Shown piece by piece: positions 35,944 through 47,195 of a DNA stretch of 64,000 nucleotides. Every line of letters begins with the position of its first letter. The stretch's first letter is position 1. Made by a program: the position numbers and the translations under genes. Below the pieces are notes generated by a model. That model did no database searches. It was not told the DNA's origin and worked only from the letters and a program-made list of their open reading frames with translations. Source of the stretch: Prinsepia uniflora (lineage: Eukaryota > Streptophyta > Magnoliopsida > Rosales > Rosaceae); NCBI GenBank assembly GCA_032719365.1, contig CM064872.1, positions 18,073,572 to 18,137,571 on the forward strand, written 5' to 3'.

Positions 35944-36884
35944 GTGCTTCCCTTTCATGTGAAGAACTGTCATTCTGAGTTTCTGATACGCCTTTTTGGT
36001 GCATATTTGACAATTCAATTATAGTATAATCTCACGCCAAAAAGAAAATTATATCAAAGTACAACCACCAATCTTTCTTCGCTGTTTTCTAGGCTCTCTC
36101 TAGAGCACTGCATATTTATTCCATTGCCCTGGATGAAAATTGTGTGACTTGAGCTTGCTGAATTCCAATATTTTGCATGCTGTGATGCTACTTTCCTGTA
36201 TTATGGATTTTTCAATAAATTATTGCGTATTCTAGAATACAACACTCAACTCAGCTCTCATGCAGATAATTTGTGGTAACTTGAAGGTATGTAGTAATGC
36301 TCATTCCCGACCTTTTGTTATTCTTCCTTGCAGAAACTTCTAGTGTTGGTCATTTTATTATGATCATATAATTGGGTTCTTTTGAATTTGGTGCATTGTT
36401 GTGGATTAATTTCATACTGCCAAATCAAGTTGCTTCCACCCATTTGTTCTGAGTTATCTACTGATGGAATTCTGTGACATCTTTTCTTGTTCATTCTGAA
36501 AAGTTGACAAAGCTATAAGTGAAAATAGCCTCTTTTTCCTGCAAGACCAGTTCCCGTTCTTTCAATTGATCTCCTTTGTTGTCTGGTTTTTAAGTACTTT
36601 TTTCATTCATTTTTTTAGATAGAAAGCAATCTGAATCAAGAGGTCAAATCTTGATTTGATTTTGATTCTCCTTTGATTGTGGTTGATTTTTGAAAATCCA
36701 GATATTTATGTTTGAAAATTAATATGATCTTCATGATGCATGTTTATATGAAACAGGTTGTGCAAAATGGCATGGGATAGGACAATTTTATTCATGTAAT
36801 GCTTATATGTTTGGCCAGCTTCTTGAGCCTCATGATCTATTCTCTTTGTCATTAACCATTCATGTTATTAACTTCCTACTGCAG

Positions 36885-37125
36885 ATAATACTACACCAAG
36901 GTTTGTTCTTATTCCCACACCAGCTGCAAGGGAGTCTACTCAAATTGCTACACCAGCTGCTAAAGAGTCTTTTCGAATTGTTGCATCAGCTAATAAGGAG
37001 TCTCGTCGAATTTCTACTCCAGCTACTAAGTATTCTACTCAAATTTGTACATCTAAGAAGCAGTTCGCTCGAATTTCTAGGAAAAGAAAATGCTTCATTG
37101 ATGATATGATAGTGCTGCCTAATGA
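36885..37125 (+). pseudogene. Captured exon resembling a Rad21/SYN cohesin subunit
   Basis: The block runs from an acceptor (CTACTGCAG before 36885) to a donor (GTACGTG after 37125) without a stop. It has three to four degenerate 11-residue repeats of the type TPAAKESTQIA, then RKRKCFIDDMIVLPNE. The latter resembles the KRK..DD.IVLPN segment I know from plant alpha-kleisin (Rad21/SYN) proteins. A second patch at about 37736-37808 reads APETRVLHSQSDKSFESPKS, like another kleisin segment. The identification rests on short motifs. Confidence 0.45.
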
Positions 37126-38623
37126 GTACGTGCCATTTACTGCTTTATGTGTAAGTTAGTGTTCCTTTTTCCTAGTTTTCGAAGTCTAGGCTATCTATTT
37201 TCAATACTTTTGACTTCTTTTTCTTTTAAAGACTAATTGATTCCAAGACTAGCTACTAAGTACTAAGGAGAATGCTAGAATGTCTCAAGGTAGATGTCTC
37301 ACTGGTGGTTATTGCCTTTTTACAAGTGTTAATTTGTAGTCTTACTGTTTTTCCTATTTATAGAGATCTAAGTTAGAATTGATTTCCAGTTTATGAGTAA
37401 TGTATGATAGAAAACATTAATTGGTGGTAATATAGTGCAGGCTATGAGTATGTGATGGCTTAATGCTCTTTACATGTGTTAAAGTGGAAATCTTACTGAT
37501 GATTTCTTGGAGCCACTGATACCTGGTAATTTTCTATCATTATTTAGCTGATGGTACATCAACCGTAGAACCATTGATAACCATGGCCCATTTATACAGC
37601 TGTTGCTTTTCAAGGATCCCTCTTCTGCAAAAGGAAATTAAAGATTATAGAGCCCTGCTGAAACTGTTGAACCTCCAGAAGAGCTAAATGTGCCTCAATC
37701 TTTTAATGTTGGGAAATCAGAGCAAATAGGAAATTGCACCAGAAACACGTGTTCTTCATTCACAATCTGATAAATCATTTGAGAGTCCAAAGAGCCCTGT
37801 ACTGCTGAGATGGATATCATAAGACTTGAGCTGTCTGGAAGGATAGAGAAAGAGCCTTTGCTAGGCAGAGAGCAAGCGGGGGTCATATGAGCATCATTTC
37901 GGGAACCCCATTGGAAGTATACTTGCTTTTGATTGTAATTGTAGGGTTCTTGTTACTTTTATGTAAGATGAGGATATTTAGCCGATTTAAACAGAGGCAG
38001 TAGTGCTGAAAAGGCCAGTAGTGGTTTGTTGTAGCTACATAACTAATTCTTGTACGTTTGGGATTGCAATGTACGAATATTTTTTTTTCTTTTTGTTGAT
38101 TTAATAAAAGAATCATGTTTGATGGATTTTCTATTAGTAATTGGAAAAAATTTATATTTGAATCGACGGAAGGTGCCTTAGAATTGACACACAAATGTTA
38201 TTTTTTTTTATAAGATTAAAATTTTTCATACAACAGTGAATTATTGTTGTCTTTCTTATATAAAATTGTTGTCTATTTATAATAGACGATATTTTTATTG
38301 GAAAAGTAGTAAAAGTGTCATCTATTAGGCTCTTAAATGACACTTTTATTGAAAAAGTGTTGTCTAATCATATATCAGACAATACTTTTCCAATAAAAGT
38401 GTCATCTGAGAGTTTAATATATGACACTTTTACTGAAAAAGTGTTGTCTAATATACCATCAAACAACACTTTTCCAATAAAAGTTCGTGTAAGAGCTTAA
38501 TAGACGACAGTTAATAAGTGTCATTTGATATTACTCAAATAGATGACACTCATATAGACAATACTTTTTTAACAATTAGATAACAGTTTTTCACTGTCGT
38601 CTAAGAGCAAAAATGGCATAGTG

Positions 38624-40441
38624 CAGCCTTCAGTTTCGGAGCATTCCCCTCTCTAGCTAACCAAGTGCCCGCGCTAGGGTAAGAAACTTCGACCTTGCAA
38701 CAGACAGGTGGGCGGTATGGAAGGTGCATCACGACAAGATCAGCCCACAACAAACATGGATCTAAGGGACTTTTTGGATAGGTGTCACGACATTTCAGGG
38801 AGAAGTCACCACCAACCTCCTCAGGAAAACTTCACGCAACAAGTAGAAAGGTTGAGCAGCCAAATTCAACTTCAGTCAGAGCTCTTGCAGCGACTCTTGA
38901 CAGAAAGAATAGTCCAGGAGCCAGACAGACATTCCACGTCACATGGAAGACAAGAGAATGCTCCAAGGCGACCTGGGAAAGAAACGGTCCGCTGCCGAAC
39001 AATGCCACGGGATACCTCACTTAATGACTCCAGTGAGGAAAGTCACACCTGCAAGGAAATGAGCCTTCAACTCCCAAGGCCATCGGTACATGAGAGGCTT
39101 GGAAGTAGGATCGGGGCAACTTCACGGGTGGAGCGTTCACACGGGAGAAAGGGGCAACAGACTCCACATAAAACCCCAAGACGATCTGCCCATGGCAGTG
39201 AGAGGGAGGATGAAACCTACTCCCCTGCGCGATCCCAGAAGTCAAGGGGAGAGGCTCAAGGAGGTTCTCGACGATCTGCAAGTAATGACTCACCGCCTCA
39301 GCGAGATGCGCTGTGAGCTAATGATGTTCAAATGATGTTTGACCGGCACCTTCGAGTTCAATATGATGGCGAGTTAGAAGATGATCTACGTCATCAAATT
39401 CAGCTATCCACTCCCTTCATGCGGGATATTGAGGAGGAGCCATTCTCTCAAAGGTTTGCAACGCCAAACTTCACTCCGTTCAAAGGAGCTTCCGACCCAG
39501 TAAAACACATAGATTACTACCAGCGAGTCATGGTCCCCCACAGACATAACGATGCACTCATGTGCAAAGTTTTTCAAGCCTCTCTTCAAGGCCACGTCAT
39601 GACTTGGTTCAATCATCTCCCCTGGAGGTCGATTGTGTCTTTTGAAGAGTTGGCTTTGGCATTTGTGAAGGAGTACGCACAACTTTGGACAATCGAGGTG
39701 AAGGATGACCATCTTTTCTCTGTCCAAAAGTGAGCGAAAGAGACTCTGCGACAATACATACAGAGATTTTACGAGGAGAAGTCTTGAATTGTCGGCTGTA
39801 GCGACCTTGTTGCGGCAATGACGCTTAAACAATGACTCCCTCGGGACAGCCAGCTTTACAGAGACATTGTCATGAGCAATGCGCGAAGTCTCACCAAGAT
39901 GCTCTCGCTAGCAGAGCGACATGCAAGCTGGAAGGACGAGAAGAACGCCACACATGCACAGGACCATGCTGGGGCTAGTGAGAAGGCATCCAATAAGGAT
40001 GAAACCCAGGGAAAGTTTATGACTGGAAAGTCCAACAAGCGCAAGGCGGGTCAACCCTCCCAAACTCCGGCTATGAGAAAGCCTAATTTGCAGCTATCTT
40101 TGCCATTCCATCAGATCCACATCGAAATAAAGGACAAACCATGGTTCAAGAAGCCGGAGCTAGTCAAAGGTGATCAAGAGAAGACCGATAAAATAAAGTG
40201 GTGTGCCTACCACGAGTGTTATGGGCATAACATCGAAAAATGCATATCCTTAGAGAGATATCTCCGGAATCTCATCAAAGAAGGGCACTGCACCGAGTAC
40301 GTCAAAGGGAAGGCCACAAATCGGCTCACTAACAAAGGACCTAAGGAACCTGCAGCAAAGATGATTCACATCAACACCATCATAGCAGAATCAGAGTTCC
40401 TAGGAGCCACCTCTAAGCAGAAGAAAAAAAAGATCTCTTAG
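38624..40441 (+). pseudogene. Tat gag (main part)
   Basis: It lies in several frames. 38708-39335 is a charged, low-complexity N-terminal region. 39332-39733 is the capsid-like domain (TPFMRDIEEEPFSQRF, HIDYYQRVMV, DALMCKVFQASLQGHVMTWF, FEELALAFVKEYAQL), continuing past a stop into ETLRQYIQRFYEEKS. 39872-40441 is the C-terminal part with the zinc knuckle CAYHECYGHNIEKC near 40202-40243, a C-x2-H-x4-H-x4-C pattern seen in Tat elements. Gag forms the virus-like particle that packages element RNA. Stops near 39733 and 39787 and frame changes mark it as dead. Confidence 0.85.
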
Positions 40442-40448
40442 GTCTTCC

Positions 40449-41027
40449 ATGTTACCACCCGGGGTGGCCAACGACCTTGTCATTGGTTTCTCTTTGAAGG
40501 ACAAGGTAAGACTTGATTGGCCGCACGATGATGCACTAGTCGTGTCAAACCAGATCGCTCATGCTCAAGTTGATCGGATTCACTTCGATGAAGGTAGCGC
40601 GGAAAATATCTTAAGCTTGGGTGTTGTGCGTAAAATGGGATTGGAAAGCCTCACTACAAAGAAGGCTATCCTGCTTCGAGGTTTTAATGGTTCAACGAGC
40701 ATGACTGTTGGCACTTTCCAGCTGGATGTACACTCTAATCCCGTTGTCACGTCCCAGACTTTCTACATCATAGACGAGTACTCACCATACAATGGGATAC
40801 TGGGAAGACCATGGCTACACAAAATCCTCGCCAACACGTCAAGCCTTTATCAGAAGATTCGATTCCCTATTCCTGGAGGTGGAATCAGGGAGATCAAGGG
40901 CGATCAGGCGATGGCTAAACGGTGCCTCACTGAAGAGCTCAAGGAGGTCAAGGAGGCTGAGTTTTTTCCCCAAGCAGGATCATCCACTGGGGTCAAACTT
41001 TCTTCTTCGTCTCCTAATAGCAACTAA
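40449..41027 (+). pseudogene. Tat aspartic protease region
   Basis: A 192-codon open frame with the retropepsin-like fold signature of Tat elements: HAQVDRIHFDEGSAENIL with the catalytic Asp in DEGS (family members usually have DGGS or DTGS), then LLRGFNGSTSMTVGTF and YNGILGRPWLHKI. It would process the polyprotein. This segment is still open, but the frame is broken downstream between 41027 and 41156. Confidence 0.8.
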
Positions 41028-41155
41028 TCACGGGTCAAGAACCAGATGTATATGAGGAACCGCCAAATCCAGAAGGATGACAACCGGAGGATGACATCAC
41101 CCTCATCCAACATGACCCTCAATATCCAGAGCGACATGCTCGCATTGGTGCTCGG

Positions 41156-42281
41156 TTGAGTGATAAAGAAAAAGAAGAGCTCATTGCTTTCCTGCGTAAG
41201 GAAAACGAAGTTTTTGCTTGGTCACCATCTGACATGCCAGGGATTAACCCTGCCATCGTTTGCCATAAGCTGCATGTCAATCCAAATCACAAGCCGGTCA
41301 AGGAGAAAAGAGGCAATTTTTCCCCCGAGAAAATTGCTATCATCCAAGAGGAGATTGACAAGTTACTCGTAGCTGGATCCATTGAAGAAGTTCCGCACTC
41401 AGAATGGCTAGCAAATGTCGTACTTGTCAAGAAGAAGGAAGCAGGACGATGGAGAGTTTGTGTTGATTACACTGATCTCAATCTTGTGTGCCCGAAGGAT
41501 AACTATCCCCTGCCCAGAATCGATCTCTTAGTGGACTCTACTGCAGGCAATGAGCTCCTCAGCTTCCTAGATGCATACTTGGGCTATAATCAGATTTTCA
41601 TGCATGAAAAAGATTAAGATAAAATTGCCTTCGTCTTCAACTAAGGTGTGTACTGCTACAAGGCCATGTCGTTTGACCTCAAAAATGCAGGTGCAACATA
41701 CCAGAGACTTGTCAATCGGATGTTCAATTATCTCATTGGCAAGACCATGGAGGTTTATGTGGACGACATCATGATCAAAGGAGAAAAACGAGGGGATCAT
41801 ATCACCAACCTGCGAGAGACCTTCAACTTGCTGAAGCAGTACAAAATGAAGCTCAACCCTCTGAAGTGTACTTTCGAGGTATCAGCAGGGAAGTTCTTGG
41901 GATACCTTGTGACCCAGCGGGGAATCAAGGAAAATCCAAAGCAAATCAACGCGATTCTCAAAATCAAGTCCCCATCAAGGCTGAAAGAGATTCAAAGTCT
42001 CACTGGACGAGCTGTAGCACTCAATAGGTTCTTGTCCAAGTCAACTGACCGGTGCTGACCTGTCTTCCAAGCGGTAAAGAAGGCATTCAAGATAAGTGGG
42101 ATGGAGGTTACGAGAAAGCGTTTCAAGATCTCAAGGCCTACTTGACGTCTCCACCGCTGCTATCAAAACCCAAAGATGACGAGGATCTGTTTCTTTATCT
42201 GGGAGTTTTTGATGTTGCTGTAAGCTCTGCACTTATCCGGGAAGAGAACGGGATTCAACTGCCTATATTCTACACATCTAA
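41156..42281 (+). pseudogene. Tat reverse transcriptase and start of RNase H
   Basis: RT motifs in order: MPGINPAIVCHKL, EEIDKLLVAGSIEEV, WLANVVLVKKK, RWRVCVDYTDLN, CPKDNYPLPRID, then a TAA at 41615-41617 and a second in-frame stop near 41641, MSFDLKNAGATYQRL, the catalytic YVDD at 41756-41767 and FLGYLVTQRGIKENP. A further TGA lies at 42056. RNase H then starts (YEKAFQDLKAYLTSPPLL, FLYLGVFDVAVSSAL, IFYTS) and is cut at 42281 by the inserted LTR element. Confidence 0.9.
42277..42281. other. Target site duplication TCTAA, left copy
   Basis: TCTAA precedes the LTR start at 42282 and recurs directly after the LTR end at 51692-51696. Removing the insert and one copy restores the RNase H reading IFYTS-KALLDVETRYPKFE. 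Confidence 0.97.
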
Positions 42282-45200
42282 TGTAACGACCCGTCCCGAA
42301 TTCCGGGATTAGATTAGTCACTAATCTTGATTGGCGAGGTTGAACGGTGGTTAGTAGGGCGGAATCGGACAAATTGTGCAAAATGACCGTTTTGCCCCTG
42401 GTCGTGGGCAAAATGTTGACTTTTTGTTCGGGCGGTCAAATGGACTTTGACCGATGACCGTGACGTAGTTCGGGACGTCACGAGTTCATAGACAGGTGGC
42501 ACGTTCGATTCCGAATTCCGTAGAGAAAGTTATGGTGTTCGGAAGTTGAGGGGTATTTTGGTAATTTGGCTTGTTAGGGGCCAAATGTTGACTTTTTGAT
42601 CGGGAGGTCCGATGGGCGAGGGCCAAGGACCGTTACGTAGGTCTCGTCGATACGAATCCAACGACGGGCGGCATGCCGAAATCGGAGATCCGATGACGAA
42701 GTTATGGTCAAGGACGTAAAACGCGATTAACCGAGACTCGGAATAAAATAATAATATAATAATAAAATCTGATTACTTTACCCAATTCAGGGATCCTTGA
42801 TGAATGACACATGTCATAATCTCCTTCCTTCCCTAATTCAGGGATCCTTGCTGGCCATTTACATTAATTAATCTTTTCCTCCCCTCAAATCCTCACCATC
42901 CATTCAAACCACAGCTTGAATCCCAGCCCTTGATCTCATCTTCCTTTATTTCTTAAACCCTCAGAACACATTCCTCTCACTTTCATTTTCTCTCAAAACC
43001 GTGAGCACGGTTTCCTTCCAAGAACAAACACCACCACATCTCAGCCTCAACCCATGCACCAGACACGTCCAGACAGACCCCAGCCACCTCCAGACGACGG
43101 CCACCACCACCACGGCCGCCCTGCACGGCCGGAAACCACCCAGACCCGAGAGGAACCCGATCGGCCCAAAATTGTCCAACCATCCAAACCTTCATATCTG
43201 GGCTCGAACAAACGCAGGGATTGGTAAACTGGAACCTTAGGACGACTCAGACCACGACTGGACGGGCCACGGCGGCGCCACGGCGGCGGTAAGTCTGAAA
43301 AACCGTGAAGACCCGATTTACTTCCCTGCTTCGAAACGTCCGTTTTTGACGTTGATATTGTTTGTTTGTTTTTGAGACATGTCCTAGGAACCTAAACGAC
43401 CATTTTGGACCATGAACCACGGCCGGAATCTCGACGAGTCGCCGGAGAGGATGACCTGAGTCCTCAGCCGCTTTTCCCGTCAGTTTTCAGGTAGTTTAAT
43501 CCACCTAAAAATGAGTTTGGATGTCACAGAACCGTAGAGGAGGTTATGACGAGTCCATAGGATCAAACCGCATCAAAAATGGTGGTCTGGAACTCGATCT
43601 GTGATCGGGTCAAGCCGCGGGTCGACGGCGACTCGGTTACAGACCCGGTTTCAGAACCCGGTTACTGTAGCATGACGTCATCAATGTTGACCTGAGTGTT
43701 GACCTGGCGCGTGGGGGCGCGTGAAGGGTATTTTGGGGAAACTTCCAACATGACTTTTAATCTATTCGATGTAACGGACATTTTGGAATTGGTTTCGTGT
43801 CGATCGGACACCGTCTCGATAGTGTTCGGGATGTCCGAAGGTTTTAAATCAAGTTTAAAAATAAGTAAAAATTCGGGAAAATTACGGGACTTTGATAGGA
43901 TGTTAATAATGAGGTTAGTGACCCTCTAATGTGATTTGGACAGGATTGGGAGTCCCGGTGATAGTGGTGTGGCCCGGGAGGGCCGGTGGCACGCATATCG
44001 AGGCACACGGTTAAAACGGTCTGTGAGTGGACTTTGGTTTTATAAATCTTATGCATGCTTAAATGTGTTATATGGTTTATATACATGATTTCTATGATGG
44101 TATTTGTGAGCATTGATTTTGGGTATGTTGCACGTATTTCGAGGTGTTTTCCGTATTTCACGTATATCGGGATTAACGGTTTATTTGTGGTTTTGCGTGT
44201 TTGTGGTTAAATAAATAATATGATAAAATGGTTTTTATATTGGAAAGATGAATTCGGGCTTGAGGCCCACTTGTTTTGGAAATCTCGGACTTGGAGTCCA
44301 TTTGAGTACGTAAGTCGGGCTGCGGGCCCAGTTGGTTTACAAATCGGGCCGTGGGCCCAGTGGTTCATAAAGTCGGGCATGAGGCCCAGTTGGATTTAAA
44401 TGATGATTTCGGGCCAGGGGCCCTATATTTAATAAATGAGGTTTCGGGTTAGGGACCCTAAATGGAAATGTGTTGTTTTATGGGAATTCGGGCAGGGCCC
44501 ATTGTGATGTTGTGAAATGAATTAATAAAAACTGTTTTTCCATATACCATCTGTACACATGGATATATGATGGTCTCCTCCAGATGTCTGGGACACTGGG
44601 GAAGTCACGGTGCATTGCCTGTGAAGGGTCACCATACGGAGCAGCCGGACCGTATGATGACTCAGGAGCAGGATTGCTATGATTGACGTCAGGGACGTCA
44701 GACATCAGGGATGTCAGATATATGGACCCGGAGAGACCCCGGGCAGCACGCGTAGCTTATGAAACCGTGAGACATGACGTCAGGGACGTCTAGCATCAGG
44801 GATGCTGGTGATGGTAATGGTAAAATACGATTTAATGAAATGGCTTTCCGGGTGGATTTATGATTGTGTGATTTTAATGAATTAATGTTCATTTATGGTA
44901 ATGGGTGGTGACCCACATGGTCGTATATGTATGGTGGTGGTATTCCACGGTTTTGGGCTGAGTTCCCACACTTGGTTTTTGGTTAACGGTTTTTGGGCTA
45001 AGGCCCTAAGGGCTCGGTTGAGCAAACGTTTTGGTTACTGGTTTTTGTGGCATGCATACGTTTTTATTGGAGGGCATAAATGTCTTATAAATGTATTTGA
45101 TGAACTTACTGGTTTTTGTCCACTCACAGCTTTTGGTTTTAATGCCCTTCAGGTTGATCACGGATGCGATTGCAGCAGAGACTGGGACATTGCATACCTC

Positions 45201-45336
45201 CTCCATCGATCCTTGCGCACTCTGGATGCCCCGTTTGGGCAGTGATTCTTGGTTATCCCTTGTCTAACACCCCTTGTTGGACGGGAGCAGGGCATATTCC
45301 ATGTTAATCCCGGGTGGATTGGGATGGGTCCTGTCA
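42282..45336 (+). repeat. 5' LTR of the LARD-like element
   Basis: TGTAACGACCCG to GGGTCCTGTCA. Its mini-stem-loop array is at about 44250-44500, with GGGC/GCCC, GGAC/GTCC, GGGCC/GGCCC and GGGT/ACCC arms. The terminal hairpin is at 45262-45282. ORFs of up to 116 codons inside occur identically in both LTRs and have no domain; I do not treat them as genes. Confidence 0.95.
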
Positions 45337-45339
45337 ACT

Positions 45340-45351
45340 TGGTATCAGAGC
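45340..45351 (+). other. Primer binding site, initiator tRNA-Met
   Basis: TGGTATCAGAGC, complementary to the 3' end of plant initiator tRNA-Met, starts 3 bp after the LTR. Confidence 0.93.
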
Positions 45352-46799
45352 ACGGTTGCTCTTTTGTGTGCGCAGGTCGAGGGTGTGATGTCTCTTTGGG
45401 CTGCAATTCGTTATCAACCTGATAGATAGTTTTTGGGTTTGGATAGTGGATAGAGTGCGATTGGCCCGATGCGCCGTGCGTTAATGTGATTCGACCCAAG
45501 TGGGGTTGATTGTGGTGAACTGGTATAGTGGGACCGTCGGTTCGGTCATGTGATATTGGATTGTTGTGCTGCTAGGTGCAGCTAGGTTCGGGGAACCTCA
45601 TGTGAGTAATGGTTTAAAAATGTGAACCCTTGTGGTGGTTTCTAGTGTGAGGGATGTTGGTTCATCGGAGTTGGCCGATGACCTAGTGGTGGAACCCACG
45701 TTGATGGAATGGTAGGATTGGATTTGACGTCTATTCGATGTCAGGACCGCGGGGTCGGTCAGGTTGTGGATTTTATATTACGGAAAACTGTTTGGTTCGG
45801 TTGAACCATAGGGTGTGATTGTGGAACCCTAGTATTAAAAAGGTAAACCTAAATTGTGGCTAGTGGATGAGAACTTGTGCTGCGACGAGCGGTTGAGGTC
45901 ATGGATGACCATGTGGATAACTCTAGTGAGTCTTGTCAGAATTATGAGATCCGATCTACGGATACGGTTCTGAGATAAATTATGGAATCCCGTGTTGGAT
46001 CGGGTATTAGTGTGAGGTAATGGATGCGGATCTCGATAGCAATGACAGTTAGTCGGAAGTCATGTGGAGATGACTGGCTATCGAGGGTAATCAGTGTGGT
46101 CATAATACTTGGGGATCAGGGGACGTTCAGGGAACGTTCATTTTCCTGATGTGGATTGTCAGAGTGGTGGTACCCATAGTCGTGAGGTACGGGATCGTCG
46201 TTCGGTATGAACGGAGATCCAGGATTGTCGTATTTGCACACGGTGAGCAGTATGGATGTTTGCGGGTTGGTACTTTTGTGCTGATGCTAGTATGGATGCC
46301 TGTGTGCTGATACTAGTGTTGTTGATAGTGTGTTGGTGCTGGTACTAGCGCTGGTGCTAGTGTCGGTACTGGTGTTGACGATGAGCCACAAATTGGGGTG
46401 TGACTCCGTCATGATGAACATATGTTCGGTCTTTGAGATTCGGTAGTGGTTGAGTGATTGTGCTGGATGGGACCCAGTTAAAATGGTATAATTATGACTT
46501 AAGAAATTTTGGGATGACGTCCCCTACGTCATGATAATTGGTGGATTTGGGGGAGTTGTTGACAACTCCAAAATTTGTGCGATTTTATGTTTTTAAATAT
46601 CCCTAAAATGTACATGGAAATGATTAAAACTGAAAAAGACGAGGAAAACCATTAGTGGTATAACGGTAGGAATTTGTAATTGAGAACTTGTTAAACCGAG
46701 TGTCGAACCGGTAAGGGTCGGGATGTGCGAACGGAACAATAACGGATTGATTGTGGACACGGGGTTGTCCAAGTGAATTGAGGGGGTAGGAAGTCTAGT

Positions 46800-47195
46800 G
46801 GTTAGACTTGACGTCTTGTTGGGAGCATGTCTGTTTCCAACATGGTTGGAACCTTAGTGTCGAAGAGAGTTGTGATTGGGGAACGAGGGTGGTGTTCGTT
46901 TTTGGTGATTGGTATTCCGAAGTCATTGGGGTTGACTTCTTGCTTTCTGCCCTGGCAGACATTGACTGTAGTTACCAGTACGTTGAGCGTGTATTGGTTG
47001 GTGAGCCCGTGTGTGTTGTGAGGTCATTAGGAGGAGCTACGTGTTCGAAATTAGGTAAACGAGATTTTTCATTTTCTGCTTGGTGGCAGACGATGTTGGG
47101 GTACATGGCGTGGTGAGTGCAGTGAGTTTTTGTTGCATCCACGTAGGATGAGTTTGGACGTCATCATTTTGGATCATCCTTGGTTTTCCTAGGTG
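46800..47195 (+). pseudogene. Faint gypsy protease-region remains
   Basis: An open frame to 47116 contains LLSALADIDCSYQYVERVLV followed by GEPVCVV, in the style of the DWL...A.IDC....V.....GEP segment after the gypsy protease. At about 47153-47191 another frame reads LDVIILDHPWFS, resembling the FDVILGMDWL motif. These short matches suggest the internal region decayed from a coding gypsy element rather than being foreign filler. Alignment to a Tekay/Del polyprotein is needed to confirm. Confidence 0.4.

Larger units (their letters stand above)
33436..38623. mobile_element. CACTA (En/Spm) transposon carrying host gene fragments
   Basis: Termini are CACTATACCATTTTTAG at 33436 and, reversed, CACTATGCCATTTTTGC at 38623. 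Both are followed by TAGA(T/C)GACA. Subterminal zones (33440-33545 and 38280-38600) are filled with direct and inverted copies of AGATGACA, GTGTCATCT and GTTGTCT, as typical for CACTA elements. The flanking trinucleotides are CAA and CAG, a near match to the 3 bp duplication of this superfamily. No transposase is seen; the interior holds pieces of host genes, so it is non-autonomous. It sits in the gag of the Tat element. Confidence 0.82.

Noticed and set aside
38708..39316. Stand-alone host gene of 202 codons
   Set aside because: It is the low-complexity N-terminal part of Tat gag, directly upstream of the capsid-like domain.
43001..43240. 79-codon ORF (and copy at 49356) and its antisense partners of 72 and 70 codons
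   Set aside because: GC-rich LTR sequence open on several frames at once; no protein similarity recognised.
44895..45245. 116-codon ORF, with an identical copy at 51250-51600
   Set aside because: It lies wholly within the LTRs, has no domain, and is identical only because the two LTRs are nearly identical.
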